A stretch of 24,600 bases of DNA, from contig RFPW01000010.1 in the NCBI GenBank assembly GCA_009925965.1, positions 1 to 24,600 of the forward strand. The letters are read 5' to 3'. The stretch comes from Betaproteobacteria bacterium. Its GTDB lineage: Bacteria; Pseudomonadota; Gammaproteobacteria; Burkholderiales; Burkholderiaceae_E. The position numbers and the translations under genes are program-made. Under the pieces are notes generated by a model. The model was not told the origin of the DNA. It did not search any database and saw only the letters and a program-made list of their open reading frames with translations. This document shows positions 1 to 7,735 of the stretch, in pieces; positions within the stretch are counted from its first letter, which is position 1; each line of letters opens with the position of its first letter.

Positions 1-392
1 CCGGCCTGAGCCAACGCTGCCCCAAGAATGACGACTACCCCAATCAGCAACCAGGGAATGCCCCCGTGACGGGTGCCTGCTGGCCGGGCCCGGACCGGTA
101 TCCCTGGCAGCTGCAACAGGGAATCGGGCCGCGGCGAATCGGCGACCAGGTTTCGGGGTAGATCGAGAAAATCGCAGTACCGCCCGCCCAAGCGGCGCCG
201 AACTTCCGCGTTGTGAAAGCTCTCGGCTCGGCCCTGTTCCAGATCCCGCACCTGAGAGGTCGACAGATGAATCTGCCGGGCCACGTCAACAATGGTCAGA
301 TTGCGCGCCTCGCGCGCCCGCCGCAGGGCATCACCCCCAATCGCGCTGGAATCGCGAAACGGGGCCGCATCAGTCTCGATTAGTCGATCCAA
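1..392 (-). CDS. RodZ-like HTH membrane protein (C-terminal part outside window)
   Basis: About 130 codons are visible and the gene runs off the left edge. The reading contains an HTH_25/RodZ-type helix-turn-helix at residues about 19-80 (ALRRAREARN, VARQIHLSTSQVRDLEQG), then a proline-rich linker and a hydrophobic segment near residues 112-130 (IPWLLIGVVVILGAALAQA). This cytoplasmic-HTH plus single-membrane-span layout is that of RodZ, which in the known family links MreB to the wall-synthesis machinery. An in-frame TGA at 408-410 limits the start, and the only plausible start is TTG at 390-392, with no strong ribosome binding site. It follows the MBL-fold gene by 23 bp on the same strand, so it may be the last gene of the leucine operon. 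Two 14-bp near-repeats sit exactly at the start. It could instead be another HTH_25-domain membrane regulator, because the periplasmic domain cannot be seen. Confidence 0.72.
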   Translation of the reverse strand, partial: MDRLIETDAAPFRDSSAIGGDALRRAREARNLTIVDVARQIHLSTSQVRDLEQGRAESFHNAEVRRRLGGRYCDFLDLPRNLVADSPRPDSLLQLPGIPVRARPAGTRHGGIPWLLIGVVVILGAALAQA

Positions 393-415
393 GTGAGTTG
401 ATCCAAGTCAGCACC

Positions 416-1381
416 TCAGGCATTGAGCATCGTTCCGGCCTCGATTCGGGCGGCGCCCCCCCTCACCAAAGCCGACACCGCCCAGTCGGTCAGACTCGAA
501 GCACTTTCGAATCCCAAGTAATGCTGGTTCGCGGCCTGAACGAGTCCAATCGAGCCAAACCAATCCGAGAGCCCCTGGAGATCGATTCGCTCCTGATCCA
601 GCAGCAGGAATTTCAACAGGACCTTGACTGCGTGTCGCGCGTTGCGTTCCGGTTCGGCACAAAGAACGTCCAGCAGGGAATATGCCGAGTCAAGGGCTCG
701 GTCAACCTCATCAAACGCGGGGCCATGCCCCGGAATCACCAAATGCGCCTTGAGCTTGGCGATCCGATCCAGGATGGCCCGCTGTTCGCTAAACGCGCTC
801 AGTTCACCCGCGCTCACTGCCCCAATTCGCGTGCCCGGCCCGGTGAGCTCCGGGAAAATCACGCCAAACCCCCGCTGCCAAAGTGCATCGGCTGAAATCA
901 GGATGCGATGTTCCTCGCACCACAGGACGACCGAGTCCGGATCATGACCCGGTGCGGCAATCACCTCCCAATCCATTCCACCCAAACGAATGATCGAGCC
1001 CGATTCGAGAGCCCCATCCGCGGTAAAAGGCTCGCAACGCTGACCTGTCGCCTGAAAACTCAGCTGCTCAGAATCCCATGCGTTAACCGCCGCAACACTG
1101 GCCCTTGGCACAACAATCTGACAACCCCAGGTGCGCCGCAGGAGCGCGTTACCGCCGCAGTGGTCCGAATGCAAATGGGTATTGATGACCCGGTCGAGCG
1201 GCCGGGGCCCCAAGGTGTTCGAAACCAGCGCCCGAGTCAGCGCAGCATGTTTCACGTACCCAGTATCAATCAGCGTGGCGCTATCCGGATCCACCAGCAG
1301 GACCCCATTCGAGGACAACCAGTCACGCTCAAAGAGGTGCATGCCGCTGGGCAGAGCGAGGCGTTCATGAAGGGCCTCCAT
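416..1381 (-). CDS. MBL-fold metallo-hydrolase (leucine cluster)
   Basis: A 321-aa metallo-beta-lactamase-fold hydrolase. Metal-binding motifs are visible: THLHSDH at residues 68-74, PGHDPDS with H146, ISADAL with D165 and IPGHGP with H219. These are the positions expected for a dinuclear zinc site of the glyoxalase II/thioesterase-like branch. The ATG at 1379-1381 is preferred over the longer reading because AGGGG precedes it at suitable spacing and the upstream residues lie in the HMG-CoA lyase gene. It starts 11 bp after that gene stops, so cotranscription is likely. The substrate is unknown. A thioester or lactone formed in the branched-chain acyl-CoA route is a reasonable guess from context only. 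A second MBL-fold gene at 12081-13136 flanks the other end of the cluster but has a different length and a C-terminal helical domain. Confidence 0.85.
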   Translation of the reverse strand: MEALHERLALPSGMHLFERDWLSSNGVLLVDPDSATLIDTGYVKHAALTRALVSNTLGPRPLDRVINTHLHSDHCGGNALLRRTWGCQIVVPRASVAAVNAWDSEQLSFQATGQRCEPFTADGALESGSIIRLGGMDWEVIAAPGHDPDSVVLWCEEHRILISADALWQRGFGVIFPELTGPGTRIGAVSAGELSAFSEQRAILDRIAKLKAHLVIPGHGPAFDEVDRALDSAYSLLDVLCAEPERNARHAVKVLLKFLLLDQERIDLQGLSDWFGSIGLVQAANQHYLGFESASSLTDWAVSALVRGGAARIEAGTMLNA

Positions 1382-1392
1382 CCAAACGACCC

Positions 1393-2466
1393 CTAGGTTG
1401 GCAGCGTCGCGCAGACCGCCCGTTTTTCGTCGTCGCTCATCACGCTCCAGCGCGCGATCTGATCCAGGGTGCGGCCGCAACCGGCACAGAGCCCAGTCTG
1501 CGGGTCAATCGTACACACCGAGTTACACGGCGAAGGTACGCCAGTCCGGGTCGCTGCGAGACGCGCCCTCTTGGACGCCAGGGCATTGCCGGCGCGGGTG
1601 GTCGCGCGACGTCCCAGGCGCTCCGAAATCCACTGGCCGATTGCCACCGCGGCATCCAGATCGACGCCGGTCGAAATACCAAGACCCTGAAAGAGATACA
1701 GCAAATCTTCGGTCGCGACATTGCCCGTCGCGCCGGGCGCATAAGGGCAGCCGCCGAGGCCGGCAATCGAAGAATGAAAAATCGTGACGCCGCATTGGAG
1801 CGCGGCCATCACATTGGCGATGGCCTGACCGTGAGTGTCATGAAAATGTCCCGAGAGTCGCTCAAGCGGAAATTGCCGAATCGCTGCCTCAAAGGCCGGG
1901 AAGACCTGGTTTGGCGTGGCAACCCCGATCGTGTCGGCGATATCGATGTAATCGCAACCCAAATCAGCCAGTCGGGCAACGACGTCCGCCACCGCGGACG
2001 GCGCCACAGCCCCCTCAAATGGGCACCCCAGGGCGCACGAGACGCTCCCGCGCAAACTCAACCCAGCCGCCTTTGCAGCCACGGCGACCGGGCGAAAACG
2101 TTCCATCGACTCGGCAATCGAGCAGTTGATATTGCGCTGGGAAAAGGACTCCGAGGCCGCGCCAAACACAACCACTTCATCGACCCCAGCAGCGATTGCC
2201 CCCTCGAGCCCGCGCAGGTTTGGGACCAAGACCGAATAGCGGACGCCCGCAATCCGCGAGATCCCCGCCATGACTGCGGACCCATCCGCCATCTGCGGCA
2301 CCCAACGAGGACTGACAAACGAGGCTGCCTCGATCTCGACAAAGCCGGCGGCAGCGAGTCGGTCGATCAACTCAATCTTGATCGCCGTCGAGACCGGTTC
2401 GGACTCGTTTTGCAAGCCATCACGGGGACCGACTTCGACAATCCGAACGTGCTTGGGCAGAGTCAT
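1393..2466 (-). CDS. mvaB: Hydroxymethylglutaryl-CoA lyase with C-terminal DUF1289 domain
   Basis: 357 aa; the lyase family is usually near 300 aa. It cleaves HMG-CoA to acetyl-CoA and acetoacetate, the last step of leucine breakdown. Family signatures are clear: VGPRDGLQNE at residues 12-21 (the catalytic Arg-Asp), GHFHDTHGQA at 206-215 (metal-binding His pair) and the glycine loop GLGGCPYAPGATGN at 236-249 with catalytic C240. After about residue 310 comes an extra module with C314, C318, C327 and C330 followed by GRTLDQIARWSVMSDDEKRA. This matches the small Cys-rich DUF1289 family, which normally occurs as a separate protein. The start is the ATG at 2464-2466, overlapping the mccA stop by 4 bp, with AAAGGA six bases upstream. 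The fusion is continuous in frame, with no sign of a lost stop. Confidence 0.93.
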   Translation of the reverse strand: MTLPKHVRIVEVGPRDGLQNESEPVSTAIKIELIDRLAAAGFVEIEAASFVSPRWVPQMADGSAVMAGISRIAGVRYSVLVPNLRGLEGAIAAGVDEVVVFGAASESFSQRNINCSIAESMERFRPVAVAAKAAGLSLRGSVSCALGCPFEGAVAPSAVADVVARLADLGCDYIDIADTIGVATPNQVFPAFEAAIRQFPLERLSGHFHDTHGQAIANVMAALQCGVTIFHSSIAGLGGCPYAPGATGNVATEDLLYLFQGLGISTGVDLDAAVAIGQWISERLGRRATTRAGNALASKRARLAATRTGVPSPCNSVCTIDPQTGLCAGCGRTLDQIARWSVMSDDEKRAVCATLPT

Positions 2467-4610
2467 CCGCGTTCCTTTACATCCATCTCAGGGTCAATAG
2501 CCCGAATCCGCAGCAGCGCCACCCCTTGTTCGACCTGATCGCCGACCGCATAGGGAAGCGCTTCGACAATGCCAGCCATCGGGGCACAGATGGCATGCTC
2601 CATCTTCATCGCCTCCATCACAAGCAACGGGTCTCCGATGGCGACTCGCTGGCCCTCGGCCACGGTGAGCGCGACCACCTTGCCAGGCATCGGTGCGATC
2701 AGGCTGCCGGGCTCGGCGACCGCAACCATCCCTTGGTCGTGGTTTGCCTCCCACCCTAACTGTAGTTCCCAGGGTGGATCCGAATTCGTGCTGGCCAGAT
2801 GCAAGGTGTCCTGATCGAAGACCGCATCGAATACAAACGCATGCACGCCGAGCCAAACGCGCAGCGTGAGGGCCTTCAGATCCGTAGCCACTCCGCTCGG
2901 GCGGTCTGGGATCGTTTCAACACTAAAACCACGCACATCCCAGCATTGACCGTCGACCTCGACCCTCAGACCAAGACAGCGTTCACCAACAGTGCCCGCA
3001 TCCGTGCTCAGATCAGTACCCGGATCGGTGCCTGGATCGGTGCCTGGATAACGCACGCGGGCCGACCGGCGCAACACCGTTTCCGAAATTGATAAAAATT
3101 CAAGTAATCGTTCGGATGGCGCACCCAATCGCCACCCGTCGCGCAGCGCCCAAGGGTCTCCAGGAACCGCCGCCTCGAGACCGAGAACAGCCAGTGCGGC
3201 CAGTGCGATGCGCTCGGCGGGAACCTCCGCGTGGCCTGGGACGCTCGAGTTCCCCAACAATTCAGCGTGGCGCCGCTCAATCAGATGGGTATCCAGATCG
3301 GCCTCTTGAAATGCGGCGTCTCTAACCAGGCACCGCAAGAAATCCAGATTGGTTGCTGGCCCGGTCATGCGCACCGCGGCGAGCGCCTGCGAGAGACGAT
3401 GAAGTGCGTCCGCGCGATCGCGCCCGTGGACAATGAGCTTCGCAATCATTGAATCGTAATGCGATGTGATGTGATCGCCCGCGCGTACCCCTGAATCAAT
3501 TCGTACGCCCTCGGGCCAGACCAGACGGAGCACCCGACCGGTTGCCGGCAAGAAACCCCGGGCGGGGTTCTCGGCACACAGCCTTGCCTCGATCGCATGC
3601 CCCTGAACTCGAACCTCCGACTGCGCAAGTGGCAGACGCTCACCCGCTGCAATCCGCAGCTGCCACTCGACCAGATCGAGTCCTGTCACCATCTCGGTGA
3701 CTGGGTGCTCGACCTGAAGTCGCGTGTTCATCTCCATAAAATAGAAATGCTCTGCACGACCGCTTTCATCACAGGCGACCAGAAATTCGACGGTCCCAGC
3801 GCCGACGTAATGGACCGCGCGCGCCGCAGCGACCGCCGACTGCCCGAGCGCCTCGCGTAAACCATCGGTCAGGTCCGGCGCGGGCGCCTCCTCGATGATT
3901 TTCTGGTGGCGACGCTGGACCGAACAATCCCGCTCGGACAACCAGAGTGCACCCCCGTGCTGATCGCAAAAAATCTGGACCTCCACATGACGGGCCCGAA
4001 CCAGATAACGCTCCAGCAACACGCGATCATCGGCAAAACTCGATCGCGCTTCGCGCTGACAAGCCATTAACTGGGCCTCGAATTCACCTGGTTGGCGCAC
4101 AACGCGAATCCCCTTGCCGCCACCGCCCGCACTCGCCTTGATCAGGACAGGCCAGCCAATTCGCTCGGCCTCCAGAGCCAGAAAATCCGCTGCCTGCTGG
4201 TCCCCGTGATAGCCCGGGATGAGCGCAATCCCGGCCTCGGCCATGGACTGCTTAGCAGCCGATTTACTGCCCATCGCCTCGATGGCAGACGGCGGGGGAC
4301 CCACAAAAATCAAACCCGCTGCGACACAACGTCGAGCGAATTCGGCATTTTCAGACAGAAACCCGTAACCGGGATGCACGGCTTTGGCACCGCTCTCCTG
4401 CGCGACCGCGAGCAGGCGGTCAATGTTCAGATAAGAGTCACGCGCGGGTGCCGGGCCAATCGGCCAGGCTTCATCGCAGACCTCGACATGGGCTGCGTTT
4501 GCGTCCGCGTCCGAGTAAACCGCAACCGTGCGGATTCCCAGACGCCTGGCCGTGGCTGCAATGCGGCAAGCGATCTCCCCGCGATTGGCGATCAGGATCT
4601 TACTGAACAT
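2463..4610 (-). CDS. mccA: Methylcrotonyl-CoA carboxylase alpha (biotin-containing) subunit
   Basis: 715 aa (family usually about 655-680). It carboxylates its own biotin with ATP and bicarbonate, and the beta subunit passes the carboxyl to 3-methylcrotonyl-CoA. The N-terminal carboxylase domain begins MFSKILIANRGEIACRIA. The ATP-grasp glycine loop KASAGGGGKGIRV is at residues 158-170, and the MNTRLQVEHPVTE motif at 294-306. The biotinyl domain has VMEAMKME with target K669. Residues about 522-539 hold an unusual PGTD repeat encoded by a 12-bp tandem repeat, which explains part of the extra length. The start is the ATG at 4608-4610, because homology begins there; GGAG lies 14 bases upstream, a loose spacing. 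It follows mccB by 22 bp and its stop overlaps the lyase start. Acetyl- or propionyl-CoA carboxylase paralogues are less likely given ivd and mvaB alongside. Confidence 0.95.
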   Translation of the reverse strand: MFSKILIANRGEIACRIAATARRLGIRTVAVYSDADANAAHVEVCDEAWPIGPAPARDSYLNIDRLLAVAQESGAKAVHPGYGFLSENAEFARRCVAAGLIFVGPPPSAIEAMGSKSAAKQSMAEAGIALIPGYHGDQQAADFLALEAERIGWPVLIKASAGGGGKGIRVVRQPGEFEAQLMACQREARSSFADDRVLLERYLVRARHVEVQIFCDQHGGALWLSERDCSVQRRHQKIIEEAPAPDLTDGLREALGQSAVAAARAVHYVGAGTVEFLVACDESGRAEHFYFMEMNTRLQVEHPVTEMVTGLDLVEWQLRIAAGERLPLAQSEVRVQGHAIEARLCAENPARGFLPATGRVLRLVWPEGVRIDSGVRAGDHITSHYDSMIAKLIVHGRDRADALHRLSQALAAVRMTGPATNLDFLRCLVRDAAFQEADLDTHLIERRHAELLGNSSVPGHAEVPAERIALAALAVLGLEAAVPGDPWALRDGWRLGAPSERLLEFLSISETVLRRSARVRYPGTDPGTDPGTDLSTDAGTVGERCLGLRVEVDGQCWDVRGFSVETIPDRPSGVATDLKALTLRVWLGVHAFVFDAVFDQDTLHLASTNSDPPWELQLGWEANHDQGMVAVAEPGSLIAPMPGKVVALTVAEGQRVAIGDPLLVMEAMKMEHAICAPMAGIVEALPYAVGDQVEQGVALLRIRAIDPEMDVKERG
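3010..3045. repeat. 12-bp tandem repeat inside mccA
   Basis: Two exact copies of GGATCGGTGCCT lie at 3022-3033 and 3034-3045, preceded by a degenerate copy at 3010-3021. The period is a multiple of three, so the frame is kept, and the repeat encodes a PGTD run in the linker between the carboxylase and biotinyl regions of MccA. This looks like replication slippage in a tolerant linker. Confidence 0.85.
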
Positions 4611-4632
4611 CAAATGATTCAAGACTCCGGGA

Positions 4633-6270
4633 TCACATCCGAAACACGCCAAAGCGTGTTTCAGGAATTGGAGCATGAAGCGCGGCCGCAAGCCCGAGGG
4701 CCAGCACTCGACGCGTATCCATCGGATCGATCACCCCGTCGTCCCAGAGGCGCGCTGTCGCGTAGTACGGGTGTCCCTCGGCCTCATATTGGGCGCGGAT
4801 CGGCGCCCGAAACGCGGCCTCATCGTCGGCGCTCCAATGCCCCCCGCGTGCCTCGATGCCGTCGCGACGGACCGTGGCAAGCACACTCGCAGCCTGCTCG
4901 CCCCCCATGACCGAAATCCGCGCGTTTGGCCACATCCACAAAAATCGAGGTCCAAAGGCCCGGCCGCACATACCGTAGTTCCCCGCGCCAAAACTCCCGC
5001 CCACAATGACCGTGAATTTAGGGACCTGAGCGCACGCAACTGCCGTCACCATTTTGGCGCCATGACGGGCAATCCCTTCGTTTTCGGTCTTGCGACCGAC
5101 CATGAATCCCGTAATGTTTTGCAGAAAAATGAGCGGGGTTTTGCGCTGACAACAGAGCTCAATGAAGTGCGCACCCTTTTGTGCGCTCTCCGAGAACAAG
5201 ATGCCATTGTTCGCAATGATCCCCACCGGAATCCCGTTCAGACGGGCAAACCCCGTCACCAGCGTGGTACCGAAACGGGACTTCCATTCGTCAAATTCAC
5301 TGCCATCGACAAGGCGTGCAATCACTTCGCGAATGTCGTAGGGCTTGCGCGGATCGCTTGGAATCACCCCCAACAGACTATCGGGCGCATAGAGTGGCGG
5401 TCGCGTTGGCGTGAGGTCCAACCCGAACCGGGCCGCCCGCTCCGCCAGGGTTCCCGAAGCGGTCGCACCGTTCAGATGCCCAACAATCCGGCGTGCGATC
5501 GAGAGCGCATGCTCGTCGTTTTCGGCCAGATGATCGGCCACCCCAGACAGCCGTGTGTGCACGTCGCCCCCACCGAGCTCCTCAGCCGTCACAACCTCAC
5601 CGATGGCCGCTTTGACTAGCGGAGGACCCCCAAGGAATATCGTGCCTTGATTGCGAACGATGATTGACTCGTCGGCCATCGCGGGAACATAGGCCCCCCC
5701 GGCAGTGCAAGATCCCATCACGACTGCGATTTGCGCGATGCCGGCCGCGGACATCGTGGCCTGGTTGTAGAAAATCCGCCCGAAGTGCTCCCGGTCTGGG
5801 AACACCTCATCTTGATTCGGCAAATTTGCCCCGCCCGAATCAACCAGGTAAATACATGGCAACCGGTTCTCGCGAGCAATCTCCTGGGCCCGCAAGTGCT
5901 TCTTGACGGTGATCGGGTAATAGGTCCCGCCTTTGACCGTCGCATCATTACAGACCACCACACATTCGCGCCCGGCGATGCGACCGATCCCCGTGATCAG
6001 TCCCGCCGACGGCGCTTCTGCGTCGTACATGCCAAACGCAGCCAGCGGGGAACACTCGAGAAACGGGCTGCCCGGATCGAGCAACTGATCAATCCGCTCG
6101 CGCGGCAGCAGCTTTCCACGCGCCAGATGACGCGCACGGGCGGACTCGCCGCCGCCCCGCGCAGCGATTGCAATCTGCTCGCGCAAGTCACGCACCGATG
6201 CCTGCATGGCCCGCCGGTTGTCAGCGAACTCTGCCGACTGCGGATTGATCCGGGTTTGAAGGACGGGCAT
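4633..6270 (-). CDS. mccB: Methylcrotonyl-CoA carboxylase beta (carboxyltransferase) subunit
   Basis: 545 aa, close to the family's usual 535. It transfers CO2 from carboxybiotin to 3-methylcrotonyl-CoA, giving 3-methylglutaconyl-CoA. Visible signatures are NDATVKGGTYYPITVKKH at residues 108-125, DSGGANLPNQ with EHFGRIFYNQ at 144-170, the oxyanion-hole glycine stretch CTAGGAYVPAM at 188-198, GGGDVHTRLSGVADH at 233-247, a second crotonase-fold glycine stretch GGSFGAGNYGMCGRA at 424-438, and the conserved end FGVFRM. The start is the ATG at 6268-6270, 15 bp after the preceding gene. No good ribosome binding site is seen; the leader even contains CCTCCCC, so translational coupling is likely. The conserved C-terminal codons form a perfect 9-bp inverted repeat just before mccA. 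Confidence 0.96.
   Translation of the reverse strand: MPVLQTRINPQSAEFADNRRAMQASVRDLREQIAIAARGGGESARARHLARGKLLPRERIDQLLDPGSPFLECSPLAAFGMYDAEAPSAGLITGIGRIAGRECVVVCNDATVKGGTYYPITVKKHLRAQEIARENRLPCIYLVDSGGANLPNQDEVFPDREHFGRIFYNQATMSAAGIAQIAVVMGSCTAGGAYVPAMADESIIVRNQGTIFLGGPPLVKAAIGEVVTAEELGGGDVHTRLSGVADHLAENDEHALSIARRIVGHLNGATASGTLAERAARFGLDLTPTRPPLYAPDSLLGVIPSDPRKPYDIREVIARLVDGSEFDEWKSRFGTTLVTGFARLNGIPVGIIANNGILFSESAQKGAHFIELCCQRKTPLIFLQNITGFMVGRKTENEGIARHGAKMVTAVACAQVPKFTVIVGGSFGAGNYGMCGRAFGPRFLWMWPNARISVMGGEQAASVLATVRRDGIEARGGHWSADDEAAFRAPIRAQYEAEGHPYYATARLWDDGVIDPMDTRRVLALGLAAALHAPIPETRFGVFRM
4641..4662 (-). promoter_or_regulatory. Perfect 9-bp stem-loop at the mccB/mccA junction
   Basis: GAAACACGC and its exact complement GCGTGTTTC are separated by 4 nt. 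The element lies inside the last codons of mccB, about 30 nt upstream of the mccA start. No T-run follows, so it is not a usual intrinsic terminator. It could stabilise or punctuate the transcript between the two subunit genes. Function is inferred only, and the arms also encode the conserved MccB tail. Confidence 0.35.
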
Positions 6271-6285
6271 CGGAGTCGGGGAGGT

Positions 6286-7014
6286 TCACCCAGCGTGCTG
6301 AGCGAGGAAGGCTTCGGAGCGCGCCTGCGCCAGGTCGGCACTTGCCACGTGATAATCGGGATGGCCGTAGCGATTAAAACCATGCCCGGCTGGATAACGA
6401 TGCAATTCAAACGCATGACCGGACTGGGCCGCAGCCTTGCCAAAGACATCCTCAATCTTGGCCACGGTGGCCCCTGAAATCATCGGGTCGAGTTCGCCGA
6501 AATGCATCAGGAGTGCGGCCTGCGGACGCTCATGTAACTGATGATGGGTGCGACCACCGTAATATGAAACCGCGGCCAAGCCCATGCGCGTTGCGGCAAG
6601 GGCGGCCACCGTCCCACCCCAACAAAATCCCACCACACCACAGGGCAACCCCTGTCCGATCTGATGGCGGGCGGCATCAATATCCCGCAGCGTGGCATCG
6701 AACCCCAGTTGATCGACCAGAGCGATGCCGCGGGTCATCGTGTTGGCGTCATAGCCCATCTCAATCCCGGGTTCGATCCGATCAAAGAACGCCGGCGCCA
6801 CCGCCAACCAGCCCGCGTGGGCCCAGCGGTCGCACACCGCACGAACGTAGGCGTTGACCCCGAAAATCTCCTGCACCACCACAACGCACCCTTTCGGGCT
6901 GGAATGCGGGCGGGCAACAAACGCACTCACCTGCAAGCCATCAATCGCCGTCAGGGTCGCGGTCTCGTGATGAATCGGGGAAGTTACGTTTGGATCGGAA
7001 ATCGGGTTGGTCAT
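6286..7014 (-). CDS. Dienelactone hydrolase family protein
   Basis: 242 aa alpha/beta hydrolase of the dienelactone hydrolase family. The Cys-His-Asp triad can be placed at C131 in GFCWGG, D176 in GELDPMI and H211 in PAGHGFNR. VVVVQEIFGVN at residues 44-54 is the usual N-terminal motif of the family. The ATG at 7012-7014 is chosen because AGGA lies eight bases upstream; a TTG at 7027-7029 in frame is the longer alternative. The gene sits between the short-chain dehydrogenase and mccB in the same direction, 15 bp before mccB. True dienelactone hydrolases act in chlorocatechol breakdown. No other gene of that route is here, so the substrate is unknown and may be an ester or lactone met during leucine or terpenoid breakdown. 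Confidence 0.9.
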   Translation of the reverse strand: MTNPISDPNVTSPIHHETATLTAIDGLQVSAFVARPHSSPKGCVVVVQEIFGVNAYVRAVCDRWAHAGWLAVAPAFFDRIEPGIEMGYDANTMTRGIALVDQLGFDATLRDIDAARHQIGQGLPCGVVGFCWGGTVAALAATRMGLAAVSYYGGRTHHQLHERPQAALLMHFGELDPMISGATVAKIEDVFGKAAAQSGHAFELHRYPAGHGFNRYGHPDYHVASADLAQARSEAFLAQHAG

Positions 7015-7044
7015 GACATCGTTCCTCAAATCATGAATAAAAAC

Positions 7045-7722
7045 TCACCAGGCCAGGGCCTGGCCACGGAAGTCATAAAACCCGCCCCCGGGATGGGCGT
7101 TTGAATCGGCCAGAACCCCGCGCATGCCGCGAATGCTCTCGTCCACCGCCACATCCGCATTAGGACCACCCATATCGGTACGGACCCAACCCGGATGCAA
7201 GGAGACAACCCGAACGCCCGTGCTGCCGTAGTCGGCGTGCGCCAGTTTGGCCACCATGTTGACCGCGGCCTTCGAGACGCGATACAACATGCCGTAGCTC
7301 CCGGAGGCCTCGGTGATCGATCCCATCCGGCTACTGACAAACGCCAGCGTCCCCGCAGCGGGCTTCAACAACGGGGCGAGTACCGGCACCATTCGCATCG
7401 CTGGAAGAACATTGGTACGCATCACCAGGTCAAATTCTTCATCGCCCGGCGATTTGGCCAAGGTGCTGTCGCGTGGCCCAAAAACCCCGGCGTTGACAAT
7501 CGCCAGATCGAGCCGCTCGCCATCGAGTTGCCAGGCCAGGCCGGCCAGGTCTTCGAGGCGCATCACGTCCAACCGAAAGGTTTGCGCACCAAGGTCACGC
7601 AAGCGGATCCGGTCGGCTTCGGTACGGCAAGTCGCAAATACGGTCCAACCCTGCGCCACGTATTGGCGGGTGAATTCGAGGCCAATGCCGCGCGAAGCGC
7701 CCAGGATTAAGACCGTTGACAT
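7045..7722 (-). CDS. Short-chain dehydrogenase/reductase (SDR)
   Basis: 225 aa, one Rossmann domain. The cofactor loop GASRGIG is at residues 8-14, the NAG motif at 77-79, the catalytic serine region FVSSRMGS at 128-135, and YRVSK gives Y147 and K151 of the YxxxK pair. HPGWVRTDMGG at 176-186 follows, as in C-factor-like/sniffer-type SDRs. The ATG at 7720-7722 is used because it begins MSTVLILGASRG, the standard strand before the glycine loop; upstream residues belong to the thiolase gene. It lies 13 bp after the thiolase gene. NAD versus NADP and substrate cannot be settled; with no acidic residue after the second strand (ATCRTEADR), NADP is somewhat favoured. A hydroxyacyl-CoA or a carbonyl compound would fit the operon. 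Confidence 0.9.
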   Translation of the reverse strand: MSTVLILGASRGIGLEFTRQYVAQGWTVFATCRTEADRIRLRDLGAQTFRLDVMRLEDLAGLAWQLDGERLDLAIVNAGVFGPRDSTLAKSPGDEEFDLVMRTNVLPAMRMVPVLAPLLKPAAGTLAFVSSRMGSITEASGSYGMLYRVSKAAVNMVAKLAHADYGSTGVRVVSLHPGWVRTDMGGPNADVAVDESIRGMRGVLADSNAHPGGGFYDFRGQALAW

Positions 7723-7735
7723 GATGGTGGCCGGA

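Noticed and set aside
7046..7065. Possible intrinsic terminator between the SDR and dienelactone hydrolase genes (GGCCAG/CTGGCC stem, then TTTTTATT on the transcript)
   Set aside because: The stem lies in SDR codons and the T-run starts 7 nt after it, which is too far for a normal terminator. The operon continues with a good ribosome binding site just beyond.
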